Source of the DNA: Streptomyces eurythermus
GTDB taxonomy: Bacteria; Actinomycetota; Actinomycetes; Streptomycetales; Streptomycetaceae
Reading direction: 5' to 3'
NCBI RefSeq assembly: GCF_014649115.1
Contig: NZ_BMSK01000003.1
Location: 310,001 to 374,000, forward strand
Length of the DNA stretch: 64,000 nt
Below the pieces are notes generated by a model, which saw only the letters and a program-made list of their open reading frames with translations, did no database searches and was not told the origin of the DNA. The position numbers and the translations under genes are program-made. Positions 53,328 to 62,689 of this stretch are shown in pieces (within the stretch, counting starts at the first letter, position 1; the number at the start of each line of letters is the position of its first letter).

Positions 53328-53606
53328 ATGACGCACACCACTGTCGGTTGGCACGTCGAGCTGGAGTTCAAGGAGGAGGACGACCTGCACACGCGCGCGG
53401 CGGCCCTGGTGCGGCTGCCCGACGGCAGCGAGGTACGGGCGCACGGCCGGGCCAGCAGGCACCAGGTCGACCCCAACCAGCCCCGGGTCGGCGAGGAGAT
53501 CGCCGGCGCCCGCGCGCTGAACGACCTGGCCATGCAACTGCTGAGCAAGGCGCACGAGGAGATCGACTCGGCGTCCGGGCGGACCTCCCACCCGATCCAC
53601 GTGTGA
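53328..53606 (+). CDS. DUF1876 domain protein
   Basis: The 92-residue protein matches the small actinobacterial DUF1876 group: GWHVELEFKEEDDLHTRAAA, then LPDGSEVRAHGRASRHQVDP and GARALNDLAMQLLSKAHEEI. It has an alpha/beta dsRBD-like pattern. ATG 53328 follows GGAGGTGG. No function is known. A perfect terminator hairpin follows. Confidence 0.85.
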   Translation: MTHTTVGWHVELEFKEEDDLHTRAAALVRLPDGSEVRAHGRASRHQVDPNQPRVGEEIAGARALNDLAMQLLSKAHEEIDSASGRTSHPIHV

Positions 53607-53607
53607 T

Positions 53608-53633
53608 CCGCGCCCGGCGTGCGCCGGGCGCGG
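53608..53633. terminator. Terminator between DUF1876 and serine hydrolase genes
   Basis: CCGCGCCCGGCG (53608-53619) and CGCCGGGCGCGG (53622-53633) form a perfect 12-bp stem with a 2-nt centre. It starts at the DUF1876 stop and serves both convergent genes. Confidence 0.8.
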
Positions 53634-53640
53634 CCGTGGA

Positions 53641-54819
53641 TCAGGCGAGCGCCGTGCGCACGGCCCGTACCAGCGCCTGCGCCCTAGGGTCCGCCGTCAC
53701 GCTCGCGCGGAAGCCGTTGGTGACATAGCCGAAGGCGATGCCGGACTCCGGATCGGCGAAGGCGAGGGCCCCGCCGCGGCCGGGGTGGCCGAAGGAACCG
53801 GGGGAGAGCAGCGGCGACGCGGTGCCGTGCAGCATGTAGCCGAGTCCGAAGCGGGTGCCGACGACCAGCACCCGGTCCGGCCCGGCGGACCGCTCGGTGC
53901 GGGCCAGCTCCATGGTGTCCGGGGTGAACAGGCGGGTGCCGCCGTCCACCTCGCCGGTCAGCGCGGCGTAGAAGCGGGCCAGTCCGTCGGCCGTGGCGAT
54001 GCCGTTGGAGGCGGGCAGGGCGGCGGCGCGGTAGCCGGGGTCGTTCTCGTCCGGCAGCGGGGTGATCGCGGCGAACGCGCGGCGGGTGAGGGAGTCCGGG
54101 TCGGCGTAGGCCTCGGCCACCGCGCGCTTGGGGCGGGTCTTCAGACCGCCCGCCGTCTCGGGCGTCTCCGCCCGGCCGACCCGGCCCGCGCGGGCCCGCT
54201 CCGCCTCCGGCAGCCCGAGCCACAGGTCCGCGCCGACGGGCCCCGCCATCTCCTCGGCCACCCACTCGCCCACCGGGCGGCCGGTGACCCGGCGCAGCAG
54301 TTCGCCGGTGAGCCAGCTGTAGGTCTGGGCGTGGTAGCCGTGCTCCGTGCCCGGCTCCCACACCGGCGCCTGGGCGGCCACGGCCGCGGCGCCGAGATCG
54401 GGGTCGACGGCCTCGGCGGGGGTCAGCGGACGGTCCAGCACGGGTACGCCCGCCCGGTGCGCGAGCAGGTGCCACACCCGGGTCCGGTCCTTGCCGGCCG
54501 CCTTGAACTCCGGCCAGTACGCGCCGACGGGGGCGTCCAGGTCCAGTTCGCCGCGCTGGTGCAGGAGCAGCAGGGCGGCGGCGGCCACGCCCTTGGTGGC
54601 CGAGCGCACGATCTGGGCGGTGCCGGGCTCCCAGGGCGCCGTGCCGTCGATGTCCCGGGTGCCGGCCCACAGGTTCACCACGCGGTGTCCGTCGCGGTAG
54701 ACCGCGACGGCCGCGCCGCGCTCGCCGAGCCGCGCGAAGTTCTCGGCGAACGCCTCCCTGACCGGCTCGAAGCCCTCGGCCACTGTGCCGTTCACGGCCG
54801 CGTTCTGCACGTTCGCCAT
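53641..54819 (-). CDS. Serine hydrolase, beta-lactamase/esterase (EstB) family
   Basis: The 392-residue class C beta-lactamase-like hydrolase has the SxxK motif Ser73-Ala-Thr-Lys76 (IVRSATKGVAA) and the Tyr region HGYHAQTYSWLTGELLRR. The C-terminal loop FGHPGRGGALAFADPESG replaces KTG, as in esterase EstB. There is no signal peptide, so it is probably an intracellular esterase rather than a secreted beta-lactamase. ATG 54819 is the start. Confidence 0.88.
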   Translation of the reverse strand: MANVQNAAVNGTVAEGFEPVREAFAENFARLGERGAAVAVYRDGHRVVNLWAGTRDIDGTAPWEPGTAQIVRSATKGVAAAALLLLHQRGELDLDAPVGAYWPEFKAAGKDRTRVWHLLAHRAGVPVLDRPLTPAEAVDPDLGAAAVAAQAPVWEPGTEHGYHAQTYSWLTGELLRRVTGRPVGEWVAEEMAGPVGADLWLGLPEAERARAGRVGRAETPETAGGLKTRPKRAVAEAYADPDSLTRRAFAAITPLPDENDPGYRAAALPASNGIATADGLARFYAALTGEVDGGTRLFTPDTMELARTERSAGPDRVLVVGTRFGLGYMLHGTASPLLSPGSFGHPGRGGALAFADPESGIAFGYVTNGFRASVTADPRAQALVRAVRTALA

Positions 54820-54933
54820 CCCTTCCCGATCGCCTGCGACAGTGGGTGCAACAGGGCGCGCACGCCTGCGATTCCTCGGTGGGACCGGCCCGGCGGAATC
54901 GTTACGTCGACGTAGCCGGGGGTGGGGCGGAGG

Positions 54934-55679
<746 letters not shown>

Positions 55680-55683
<4 letters not shown>

Positions 55684-56441
55684 AGGAACCATCCCAGCAG
55701 ACAGACGACGAGGGCGGCACAGGGGAGGGTGAGGGCGTGCCGCCACTGGGCGCCGGAGGCGGTCACCTCGTCGATGACCGGCATCGACCCGGCGTACCCC
55801 CGGCTCACCATGGCCAGGTGGACCCGCTCCCCGCGTTCGTAGGAGCGGATGAACAGCGCGCCGGCGGACTTGGCGAGCACGCCCCAGTGCCGCACGCCCT
55901 TCGCCTCGAAGCCGCGCGACTCCCGGGCGATCCGCATCCGGCGCATCTCGTCGGTGATGACGTCGCCGTAGCGGATCATGAAGGAGGCGATCTGCACGAG
56001 CAGCGGCGGCAGCTTCAGCCGTTGCAGGCCGAGCAGGAGTTCGCGCAGCTCGGTGGTGGCGGCCAGCAGCACGGAGGCGGCGACGCCGAGGGTGCCCTTG
56101 GCGAGCACGTTCCAGGCGCCCCACAGCCCGTTCACGCTGAGCGAGAGCCCGAGGACGTGCACCCGCTCGCCCTCGGCGACGAACGGCATGAGCACCGCGA
56201 ACGCCACGAACGGCACCTCGATCAGCAGCCGCCGCAGCAGGAAACCGGCGGGCACGCGCGCGTGGTACGCGACGGACGCGAGCAGCACGGCGTACACCGC
56301 GAACGCCCACATCGCCTCGCGCGGGGTGGACACCACGACCACCACGAACAGGAACGCGGCGGCGAGCTTGGTGTGCGGCGGCAGCCCGTGCACGGGCGAG
56401 TGCCCGTGCCGGTACAGCCGGTGCGCGTGTCCAGCCCCCAT
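55680..56441 (-). CDS. cbiQ: Cobalt/nickel ECF transporter transmembrane protein CbiQ
   Basis: The 253-residue membrane coupling protein has about five helices: LPPHTKLAAAFLFVVVVVST, VAFAVLMPFVAEG and others. The two coupling helices contain the conserved Ala-Arg-Gly boxes: MRRMRIARESRGFEA and RVHLAMVSRGYAGSM. It starts at ATG 56441, one base after the cbiM stop, and overlaps cbiO. It links CbiO to CbiMN. Confidence 0.93.
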
Positions 56442-56442
56442 G

Positions 56443-57498
56443 TCAGACGCCCGTGTTCACGGGGGAGGCGTCGTCGGTGCGCCGCCGGCGCAGCGCCCAG
56501 AACACCGCGCTGCCCGCGACGACGGTGACGCCGACGCCGATGACGCCGGCGAGACCGCCGGAGAGCCGGGCGTCGGAGATGTCCTTCACGCCGTAGTCGG
56601 CCAGCGGTGAGTCGGCGGCGGCGTGCTCCTTCTCCTTCTTGTCGATCCCCTTGTCGTGCGCGACCTTCTCCAGGCCGTCGGGGTTCGCGGAGGCGTAGAA
56701 GCTGACGAAGCCGGCCAGGACCAGGGAGGTGACCAGGCCGGTCACCCACAGCGTGCGCCGCGAGGTGCGGGCCGCGGCGGGCACCGGGGCGGCGGGCTCG
56801 GCCGCGGGGGCGTCCACCAGGGCGCCGTTCACCCGCAGCTGGAGCCGCTGGCGCAGACCGCGCGCGCCGTGCACCAGGTCGGGGCGGACGGCGATGACGG
56901 CACCGACCGTCAGCGCGGTGATGACGGCCTCGCCGATGCCGATGAGCACATGGACACCGACCATCGCGGTGGCGACCTTGCCGATGGGGACGTCCGCGGT
57001 GCCGCCGACCGCGTAGATCAGGGTGAAGGCGACCGCGGCCGCGGGCACGGAGACCAGCGCGGCGACGAAGGAGGCCACGGTCACCGAGCGCCGCTTGCGG
57101 GGCAGCACGGCGAGCAGGCCGCGGAAGACGGCGTACGACACGACGGTGGTGACCAGCGCCATGTCGGTGATGTTCACGCCGAGCGCGGTCAGCCCGCCGT
57201 CGGCGAACAGCACGCCCTGCATCAGGAGCACCACCGACACGCACAGCACGGCCGTGTACGGTCCGACGAGTATCGCCGCGAGGGCCCCGCCGAGCAGGTG
57301 CCCGCTGGTCCCGGCGGCGACGGGGAAGTTGAGCATCTGTACGGCGAAGATGAACGCCGCGACCAGACCGGCCAGCGGTGCGGTGCGCTCGTCCAGCTCG
57401 CGGCGGGCGCCGCGCAGGCTCACCGCGAGGGCGCCGGCGGCGACCACTCCGGTGACCGCGGAGGTCGGGGCGTCTATGAATCCGTCAGGTACATGCAC
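56443..57498 (-). CDS. cbiM: CbiM-CbiN fusion, cobalt/nickel uptake substrate-binding component
   Basis: The 351-residue membrane protein begins with the metal-binding N-terminus MHVPDGF, whose free amine and His2 bind Co or Ni. Seven CbiM helices follow (GTSGHLLGGALAAILVGPYT, ALGVNITDMALVTTVVSYA). A linker of about 30 residues leads to a CbiN-like C-terminal domain with two helices and the loop ANPDGLEKVAHDKGID. Fusion replaces separate cbiN. GTG 57498 lies about 7 bp after a TAAAAT -10 box, so translation may be leaderless. Confidence 0.92.
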   Translation of the reverse strand: MHVPDGFIDAPTSAVTGVVAAGALAVSLRGARRELDERTAPLAGLVAAFIFAVQMLNFPVAAGTSGHLLGGALAAILVGPYTAVLCVSVVLLMQGVLFADGGLTALGVNITDMALVTTVVSYAVFRGLLAVLPRKRRSVTVASFVAALVSVPAAAVAFTLIYAVGGTADVPIGKVATAMVGVHVLIGIGEAVITALTVGAVIAVRPDLVHGARGLRQRLQLRVNGALVDAPAAEPAAPVPAAARTSRRTLWVTGLVTSLVLAGFVSFYASANPDGLEKVAHDKGIDKKEKEHAAADSPLADYGVKDISDARLSGGLAGVIGVGVTVVAGSAVFWALRRRRTDDASPVNTGV

Positions 57499-57504
57499 CC
57501 GACG

Positions 57505-57535
57505 ATTTTAGGCCCTTGTTGCGAACCTCTTGCAA
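57505..57535 (-). promoter_or_regulatory. cbiM promoter with Nur-like box
   Basis: On the minus strand TTGCAA (57535-57530) and TAAAAT (57510-57505) are 19 bp apart and place the start near 57498. The plus-strand sequence TTGCGA-ACCTC-TTGCAA at 57519-57535 resembles the Streptomyces Nur consensus tGCaa-n5-ttGCa with one mismatch, and overlaps the -35 box. This suggests nickel-responsive repression. I see no cobalamin riboswitch here. Confidence 0.5.
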
Positions 57536-57537
57536 GA

Positions 57538-57550
57538 GAGACAAAGTCTC
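57538..57550. promoter_or_regulatory. Short palindrome in the cbiM/ssgE divergent gap
   Basis: GAGAC-AAA-GTCTC is a perfect 5-bp inverted repeat. It sits about 100 bp before the SsgA-like gene start and just upstream of the cbiM promoter. It may be a second operator; the binding protein is unknown. Confidence 0.4.
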
Positions 57551-57646
57551 GTCTCCCATCGGGGCGCGAACCGGAAAATGTGCCACTCTGGATGGAAGCG
57601 GAAGAACAGCTTTCACATAGGTCACGGTGCGTGAAAGGGCGGTCCG

Positions 57647-57985
57647 ATGTCTGTGGTCGAACAGTACGCACGCGCTCATATCGTCACGGACGAGGAGGAC
57701 CCGGGGGCCGTGCCCGTCGTGCTGCGCTACGACCCCGACCGCGATCCCCGCTCCGTCCGCATCGGACTGCCCGGACCCCACGAGTGGACCTTCTCCCGCG
57801 CGCTGCTCGAACGGGGACTGCGTGCGCCGGCCGGGACCGGCGACGTCCGGGTGTGGCCCTGCGGGCGGGTCCAGGCCGTCGTGGAGTTCCACGGCGACCA
57901 CGGCGTGGACGTCGTGCAGTTCGACTCCAAGACCCTGCTGCGGTTCCTGCGCCGCACCTACACCGCCGAGCCGGTCCGCGGCTGA
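57647..57985 (+). CDS. ssgE: SsgA-like protein (SALP), probably SsgE
   Basis: The 112-residue actinomycete-specific protein has the SALP fold: VPVVLRYDPDRDPRSVRIGL, then WTFSRALLERGLRAPAGTGD and VRVWPCGRVQAVVEFHGDHG. SALPs guide septum placement and spore release by acting with PBPs. The position next to cbiM and two PBP genes matches ssgE in S. coelicolor as I remember it, so the paralogue name rests on synteny. ATG 57647. Its TGA abuts the convergent PBP stop in the palindrome TGATCA. Confidence 0.8.
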   Translation: MSVVEQYARAHIVTDEEDPGAVPVVLRYDPDRDPRSVRIGLPGPHEWTFSRALLERGLRAPAGTGDVRVWPCGRVQAVVEFHGDHGVDVVQFDSKTLLRFLRRTYTAEPVRG

Positions 57986-59653
57986 TCAGCCCCCGAGCTT
58001 CAGCAGCGACGCCACGATGGGACCGGCCGTGTCGCCCCCGTGGCCGCCCGCCTGGACCACGCCCGCGGCGGCGAGGTCGCCCCGGTAGGCGGTGAACCAG
58101 CCGTTCGGCTTCTTCTGGCCGTCGACCTCCGCCGAGCCGGTCTTCGCGCCGTAGTCCGGGCCGAGCCCCGCCATCGCCTCCGCCGCCGTGCCGGAGGCGG
58201 CCGTGTACCGCATCAGCTCGCGCAGCTGGGAGAGGGTCTTCGGGGACAGGGTGCGCGCGGCGGTGGCCAGCGTCCGGTGGTCGACGGACGGGGAGACCAG
58301 GTACGGCTGGTGGAAGGAGCCCGCCTTCACGGTGGCCGCGACCGACGCCATGTTCAGCGGGTTCATCCGCACCCCGCCCTGCCCGATCAGCTCGGCCGCC
58401 ATCTGCGCCGCCGACTGCACCGGCACCGAGCCGTCGACGCTGGGCACGCCGATCGCCCAGTTGTCCATCGACAGCCCGAAGACCTGCTGGGCCTGCTTGG
58501 TCAGGTCGTCGTTGTCCAGCTTCTCCGCCTGGCTGATGAAGGCGGTGTTGCAGGAGCGGGCGAAGCTCGCCTTGAACGTGCCGCCCTTGATCTCGAAGTC
58601 GTCGTCGTTGTGGAACTTCCAGCCGCCGTAGGTGACCGTCTTCGGGCAGGGGTGCTGCTTGTCCGCCGAGGCCAGGCCCTTGTCGATGAGCAGCGACGAC
58701 GTGATGATCTTCATGGTGGAGCCGGGGGCGAGGGAGCCCTGGAAGGCGGTGTTGAAGCCGTGCCCGCTGTTGGCGACCGCGAGGATCTCGCCGGTGGAGG
58801 GCCGCAGCACGACCACCGAGGCCTTCGCCCGCTTGTCCACCTGCCGCTCGGCCGCCGCCTGGAGCGCCGGGCTGAGCGTCGTCCGCACCGTGCCCGGGGT
58901 GCCCTCGCTCAGCTCCGCCAGCGTCTTGTCGGACAGCTTGGCGGCCTTGGACTCCTTGCCGCGCACCACGCGCAGCTCGACGCCCGCCGTGCCGCCGGCG
59001 GTCTTGCCGTACTTCTCCCGCAGCCCGTCCAGCACCGTGCCCAGCGACGGGTACCGGGCGGTGGTGATCTCGCCGCCGTCGCGGTCCAGCGCCTTGACCG
59101 GCGGGGTGCCGGAGGCGCCGGTCACCAGCCGGTCGCCGTCCCGCAGCTCCGGGTGGACGACGGCCGCGTGCCAGTCGACCCGCGGCTCGCCGTCACCCGG
59201 GCGGCGTACGACGGTGAGCGAGCTGCCGTAGGCCAGCGGCTTGCTGACGCCCTTGTAGGCGAGGGTGGCGCGGACGTCGAAGGGCACCGTGGCGCCCTTG
59301 GCCGGCTTGGGGGTGAGGGTGACGTTCTCCAGGTGGGCGTCCTTGGCGTAGCCGGTGAGCAGCGGGGCCGCCGCCGCGGGGTCGTCGGTGGCGGCGGCGG
59401 CCTCGGCGGTCCTGCCGTGCTGCCAGGCGGTGAGGAAGCGGGTGGTGGCCGTGCGGACCTCGGCGGCGGTGAGCGGACCGGTCTTCACGTTCTCGCGGGC
59501 GGCCGTGGCCGCGGTGCCCTCGTCGGCCGCGGCCCCGCCGTCGTAGAGCGCGTAGAGGCCGACCCCGGCGCCGCCGACGACCACGGCGAGCATCCCGCCG
59601 AGCACGGCGGGACGGGTCTTCCGTCGCTCGGCGACGCGCCTTCTCTTGCCCAC
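57986..59653 (-). CDS. Class B-type penicillin-binding protein
   Basis: The 555-residue septal or spore-wall transpeptidase has an N-terminal TM anchor (about 15-37), then an NTF2-like MecA-type domain (LTAAEVRTATTRFLTAWQHG) and a dimerisation domain. The transpeptidase motifs are SxxK Ser312-Lys315 (APGSTMKI), SxN Ser367-Cys-Asn369 (ARSCNTAF) and KTG 504-506 (AKTGSAE). A paralogue with the same layout lies just upstream. Neighbouring ssgE suggests a role in sporulation. Confidence 0.93.
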   Translation of the reverse strand: MGKRRRVAERRKTRPAVLGGMLAVVVGGAGVGLYALYDGGAAADEGTAATAARENVKTGPLTAAEVRTATTRFLTAWQHGRTAEAAAATDDPAAAAPLLTGYAKDAHLENVTLTPKPAKGATVPFDVRATLAYKGVSKPLAYGSSLTVVRRPGDGEPRVDWHAAVVHPELRDGDRLVTGASGTPPVKALDRDGGEITTARYPSLGTVLDGLREKYGKTAGGTAGVELRVVRGKESKAAKLSDKTLAELSEGTPGTVRTTLSPALQAAAERQVDKRAKASVVVLRPSTGEILAVANSGHGFNTAFQGSLAPGSTMKIITSSLLIDKGLASADKQHPCPKTVTYGGWKFHNDDDFEIKGGTFKASFARSCNTAFISQAEKLDNDDLTKQAQQVFGLSMDNWAIGVPSVDGSVPVQSAAQMAAELIGQGGVRMNPLNMASVAATVKAGSFHQPYLVSPSVDHRTLATAARTLSPKTLSQLRELMRYTAASGTAAEAMAGLGPDYGAKTGSAEVDGQKKPNGWFTAYRGDLAAAGVVQAGGHGGDTAGPIVASLLKLGG

Positions 59654-59748
59654 AGCCTCAGTTCCTCCGCGCGCTTCCCAGGCTCTCCTAAGCCCTCACA
59701 CTCCCAACGACGGCTTTCACCTTAAGGTCCCCGTCTTCACGGGTGATC

Positions 59749-61386
59749 TCAATCGGCGTTCCGTAGCACGGTTGCGACAATCGGCCCGGCGGCGTCGACG
59801 CCGTGCCCGCCGTCCTGGACCATGGCCGCCGCGGCGACATCGCCCCGGTACCCGGTGAACCAGCTGTCCGAGCGGGCCGCGCCGTCGGTCTCGGCGGAGC
59901 CGGTCTTCGCGCCGACGTCCCCGCTGAGCCCGGCCATCACCCCGGCCGCGGTGCCGGAGCGCGCGGTGCGGTTCATCATCGCGCGCAGCTGCCGGACGGT
60001 GCCCGGCGCGAGGCCGCGCGCGCGTGCCGGTTCGCGGCCGTCCAGGCTCAGCGGCACGATCACCGGCTGGCGGAAGGCGCCGGTCATCGCGGTCGCCGTC
60101 ACGGAGGCCATGTTCAGCGGGCTCATCTGCACCTGGCCCTGGCCGATCAGGCTTGCGGCGGTGTCCGGGCCGCCGGTGGCGGGGACCCGGCCGTCGAAGG
60201 TGGGCACGCCGGCCTGCCAGTCGTCGCGGCCCAGCCCGAACCGGTCCTCGGCCTCCCGGGTGAGGGAGTCGGGCCTCACCTCGTCGGCGAACTTCACGAA
60301 GGCCGTGTTGCAGGAGCGGGCGAAGCTGTCGGCGAGGGTGGCGTGCTCGTCGGGCGCCAGGCCCTTGAGGTTCTGGAAGGTCTGGCTCTGCCAGACGGCC
60401 GAGGGCGGGCAGGGCGCCGGGCCGTCCGCCGTGGTCAGGCCGTTGTCGATGAGGGTCGCCGCGCTGACGATCTTCATGGTGGAGCCGGGGGCGCGTTCGC
60501 CGAGGAGGGCCGCGTCGAAGCCGTCCGTGCGGTTGTTGGCGACGGCGAGGATCTCGCCGGTGCTCGGCTTGACGGCCGCCACGGAGGACTCCGGGTACTT
60601 CATCACGACCGCCTCGGCCGCCGCCTGGACGCTCGCGCTGAGCGTGGTGGGAAGCCGGCCCGGTCTGCCCTTGGCCAGGGTGACCAGCGGGGTGTCCGCG
60701 GCCTGGCTGCCGTCCGGGGTGGCCTGGTGCCGGATCACCAGCTCCACCGAGGGCCTGCCGCCGGTCCTGTCGCCGTACCGGCCGCGCAGCTCGTCCAGCA
60801 GGTGGCCGAGCGAGGGGTACTTCTCCCGGTCCAGCACCTTCCCGGTGCGGTCCACGGCCTCGATCTGAGGGGCGGACGACTCCCCGGTGGTCAGCGTGTC
60901 GCCCTGGCGCAGCCGCGGGTGGACCACGGAGGGCCGCCAGTCGACCAGCGCCCGGTGCGAGGTGACGCCGCGTACGACGGTGAGCGTGCCGCGGTAGGAC
61001 AGCGGCTTGGAGGTGCCGTCGTAGGACACCGTCGCGGTCACGCCGAAGGGCACCGTGTCGCCGACGGGCGTGCCCGGTGTGATCCGCACCCTGCCTATGT
61101 GCGCGTCCTGGCCGTAGGCCGTCAGCAGCGCCTCGGCGGACTCCGGATAGTTCGTGTAGGAGGCCGCGGTCGCCGCGTCCCCCTTCTCCCAGGCGGCGAA
61201 GAACGCCTTGGTGGTCTCCTTCACCTCCGGGCCGCTGGGCGGTCCGGTGCGCGGGGGCGCCACGCCGGCCGCCGTGCCGCTGTCACCGCTCATCGCGGAC
61301 GCGAAGTTGTAGAGCCCGTAGCCGGCGCCGCTCAGCAGCGTGACGCACACTCCGCCCACCACGGCCGCCTTGACCCCGTTGCGCAT
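59749..61386 (-). CDS. Class B-type penicillin-binding protein (paralogue)
   Basis: The 545-residue PBP has the same order as its downstream neighbour: TM anchor (GVKAAVVGGVCVTLLSGAGYG), NTF2-like domain (VKETTKAFFAAWEKGDAATA), dimer domain, and transpeptidase motifs APGSTMKI, ARSCNTAF and AKTGSAE. The two are tandem duplicates that have diverged. ATG 61386 has GGGAGGGGG upstream. An in-frame ATG at 61422 lies inside a perfect 16-bp palindrome and is less likely. Confidence 0.92.
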   Translation of the reverse strand: MRNGVKAAVVGGVCVTLLSGAGYGLYNFASAMSGDSGTAAGVAPPRTGPPSGPEVKETTKAFFAAWEKGDAATAASYTNYPESAEALLTAYGQDAHIGRVRITPGTPVGDTVPFGVTATVSYDGTSKPLSYRGTLTVVRGVTSHRALVDWRPSVVHPRLRQGDTLTTGESSAPQIEAVDRTGKVLDREKYPSLGHLLDELRGRYGDRTGGRPSVELVIRHQATPDGSQAADTPLVTLAKGRPGRLPTTLSASVQAAAEAVVMKYPESSVAAVKPSTGEILAVANNRTDGFDAALLGERAPGSTMKIVSAATLIDNGLTTADGPAPCPPSAVWQSQTFQNLKGLAPDEHATLADSFARSCNTAFVKFADEVRPDSLTREAEDRFGLGRDDWQAGVPTFDGRVPATGGPDTAASLIGQGQVQMSPLNMASVTATAMTGAFRQPVIVPLSLDGREPARARGLAPGTVRQLRAMMNRTARSGTAAGVMAGLSGDVGAKTGSAETDGAARSDSWFTGYRGDVAAAAMVQDGGHGVDAAGPIVATVLRNAD

Positions 61387-61413
61387 GGCGCGGTTCCCCC
61401 TCCCGTTCAGCCT

Positions 61414-61429
61414 GTTGAACATGTTCAAC
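61414..61429. promoter_or_regulatory. Perfect 16-bp palindrome upstream of the PBP gene
   Basis: GTTGAACATGTTCAAC is a perfect palindrome 28 bp before the PBP start at 61386. It looks like an operator in the promoter or leader. The regulator is not known. It resembles half of an actinobacterial LexA site (GAAC-N4-GTTC) but the spacing is N2, so LexA is unlikely. Confidence 0.55.
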
Positions 61430-61498
61430 TCACTGTGCGGGAGCACTGTAAGCGGTTGCGGTGCGCTTGGGGCGGGAGTTGTTCGAACCGTGACTCGG

Positions 61499-61900
61499 TC
61501 AGCGCCGGCCCGGCCCGAAGGGGTCGTCGGGGTCGTCGGGTATGAAGGGGCCGCCTGGATCGCGGCGGCCCCGGGGCTCGTCCGGAGGCCGCGGCAGGAA
61601 CGGCAGCGGGGCCATGCCGTCGGAGTGCGACCAGGTGCGGTACCGGGCCGCCGTCTCCCGCAGGGCGTCCCCGTCCCAGTCCTCGTCCACGGGCCGGAAA
61701 TCGCGGGGTGCCACCCCGGCGACCCGCAGCAGGTCGAGCAGCATCCGGGCGATCAGTTCCTGGTCCAGGTGGTCCTCGACGTCCTCCGAACCCCAGCGGA
61801 TCAGTGTCTCGGCCGCTCTCGTCAGGCCTTCGGCGCTGGCCGTCGGGAAGGCCAGGGCCAGCGACGCCCGCATGATCTCCACCGCGTCGTCGGAACGCAC
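61499..61900 (-). CDS. Hypothetical soluble protein with Asp/Pro-rich tail
   Basis: The 133-residue acidic protein has a helical N-terminal part (DDAVEIMRASLALAFPTASA, DQELIARMLLDLLRVAGVAP) and a Pro/Gly/Asp-rich tail ending PDDPDDPFGPGRR. GTG 61900 is preceded by GGAGG and starts four bases after the upstream gene's stop, so the two are probably co-transcribed. No family recognised. Confidence 0.65.
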   Translation of the reverse strand: MRSDDAVEIMRASLALAFPTASAEGLTRAAETLIRWGSEDVEDHLDQELIARMLLDLLRVAGVAPRDFRPVDEDWDGDALRETAARYRTWSHSDGMAPLPFLPRPPDEPRGRRDPGGPFIPDDPDDPFGPGRR

Positions 61901-61903
61901 CGC

Positions 61904-62605
61904 TCACCGCCTCCTTTCACAGACGAGGCAGAGCCCGCAGCTCCGTGCCGTGACGCGCAGCACCATCCGGGCCGCGCTCTGCACCTGGCGCAGGCACTCG
62001 TGGCGGTCGAGATGAGCGTACTGCTGGGTCGACATGGTGTCCCGCACGAAGACCTCCCAGTGGTCCTGGGCCCTGACCCAGTCGTTGCGGTGCGCCACCC
62101 GCACCCAGGCGTCGACGAAGTCCTGCTGCGCGACGGCCCCGTGGAAGTAGCCGGACAGGTCGTCGATGAGGCCGGGCGGGCGCAGCCGCTGGCGCAGCTT
62201 GCGCTGCCGGAAGAGGGTGTGCGTCGAGATCGACTTCGCCCGGCTGATCCGCTCGGCGATCACATGACCCGCGAACCCACCGATGATCGCGGGCACGAGG
62301 AGCCAGCCCACCAGCGACGCCAGCCACAGCAGCACGTGCCGGGGCGGGTCGATCAGGGTGAACGCCCGGTACACCTCGCTGGGGCTCTCCGCCCGTACCG
62401 CGAAGAAGTACAGCGCGCCGAGGCAGACGGCCATCGGCAGTCCCCAGTCCAGGATCCACTGGGTGACGCCCTTCAGCGCCTTGCGCGACCGCCAGGTGCG
62501 GCGCAGCCGCCGAAGGACCCGCTGGCGCCCCGAGGGCAGTTTCAGATGGCCCGGAATCGGGATGGGCCCGCCGTGCAGCAACTGCTCCCCCAGGGCTGTT
62601 GTCAC
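61904..62605 (-). CDS. Membrane protein of unknown function (DUF6313-like)
   Basis: The 233-residue product has two TM segments (WGLPMAVCLGALYFFAV, about 55-71, and LLWLASLVGWLLVPAIIGGF, about 92-111). A soluble C-terminal domain with two Cys-rich turns near the end (SCGLCLVC) follows. The DUF number is from memory and uncertain. GTG 62605 is the start; it is translationally close to the 61900 gene. Confidence 0.68.
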   Translation of the reverse strand: MTTALGEQLLHGGPIPIPGHLKLPSGRQRVLRRLRRTWRSRKALKGVTQWILDWGLPMAVCLGALYFFAVRAESPSEVYRAFTLIDPPRHVLLWLASLVGWLLVPAIIGGFAGHVIAERISRAKSISTHTLFRQRKLRQRLRPPGLIDDLSGYFHGAVAQQDFVDAWVRVAHRNDWVRAQDHWEVFVRDTMSTQQYAHLDRHECLRQVQSAARMVLRVTARSCGLCLVCERRR

Positions 62606-62689
62606 CGACAGCGCGCCGGACCCCCCGGCCCCCCGCGCCGCACTCGCCCCGCATTCTGCCGCAGACCGGGCCCGCGCGGCACCGCTCGG

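Noticed and set aside
57499..57646. Cobalamin riboswitch upstream of cbiM
   Set aside because: The gap lacks the B12-box and is too short for a full riboswitch; a Nur-like box fits better.
61414..61429. LexA/SOS box
   Set aside because: Actinobacterial LexA sites have GAAC-N4-GTTC; here the spacing is N2, and the gene is a PBP.
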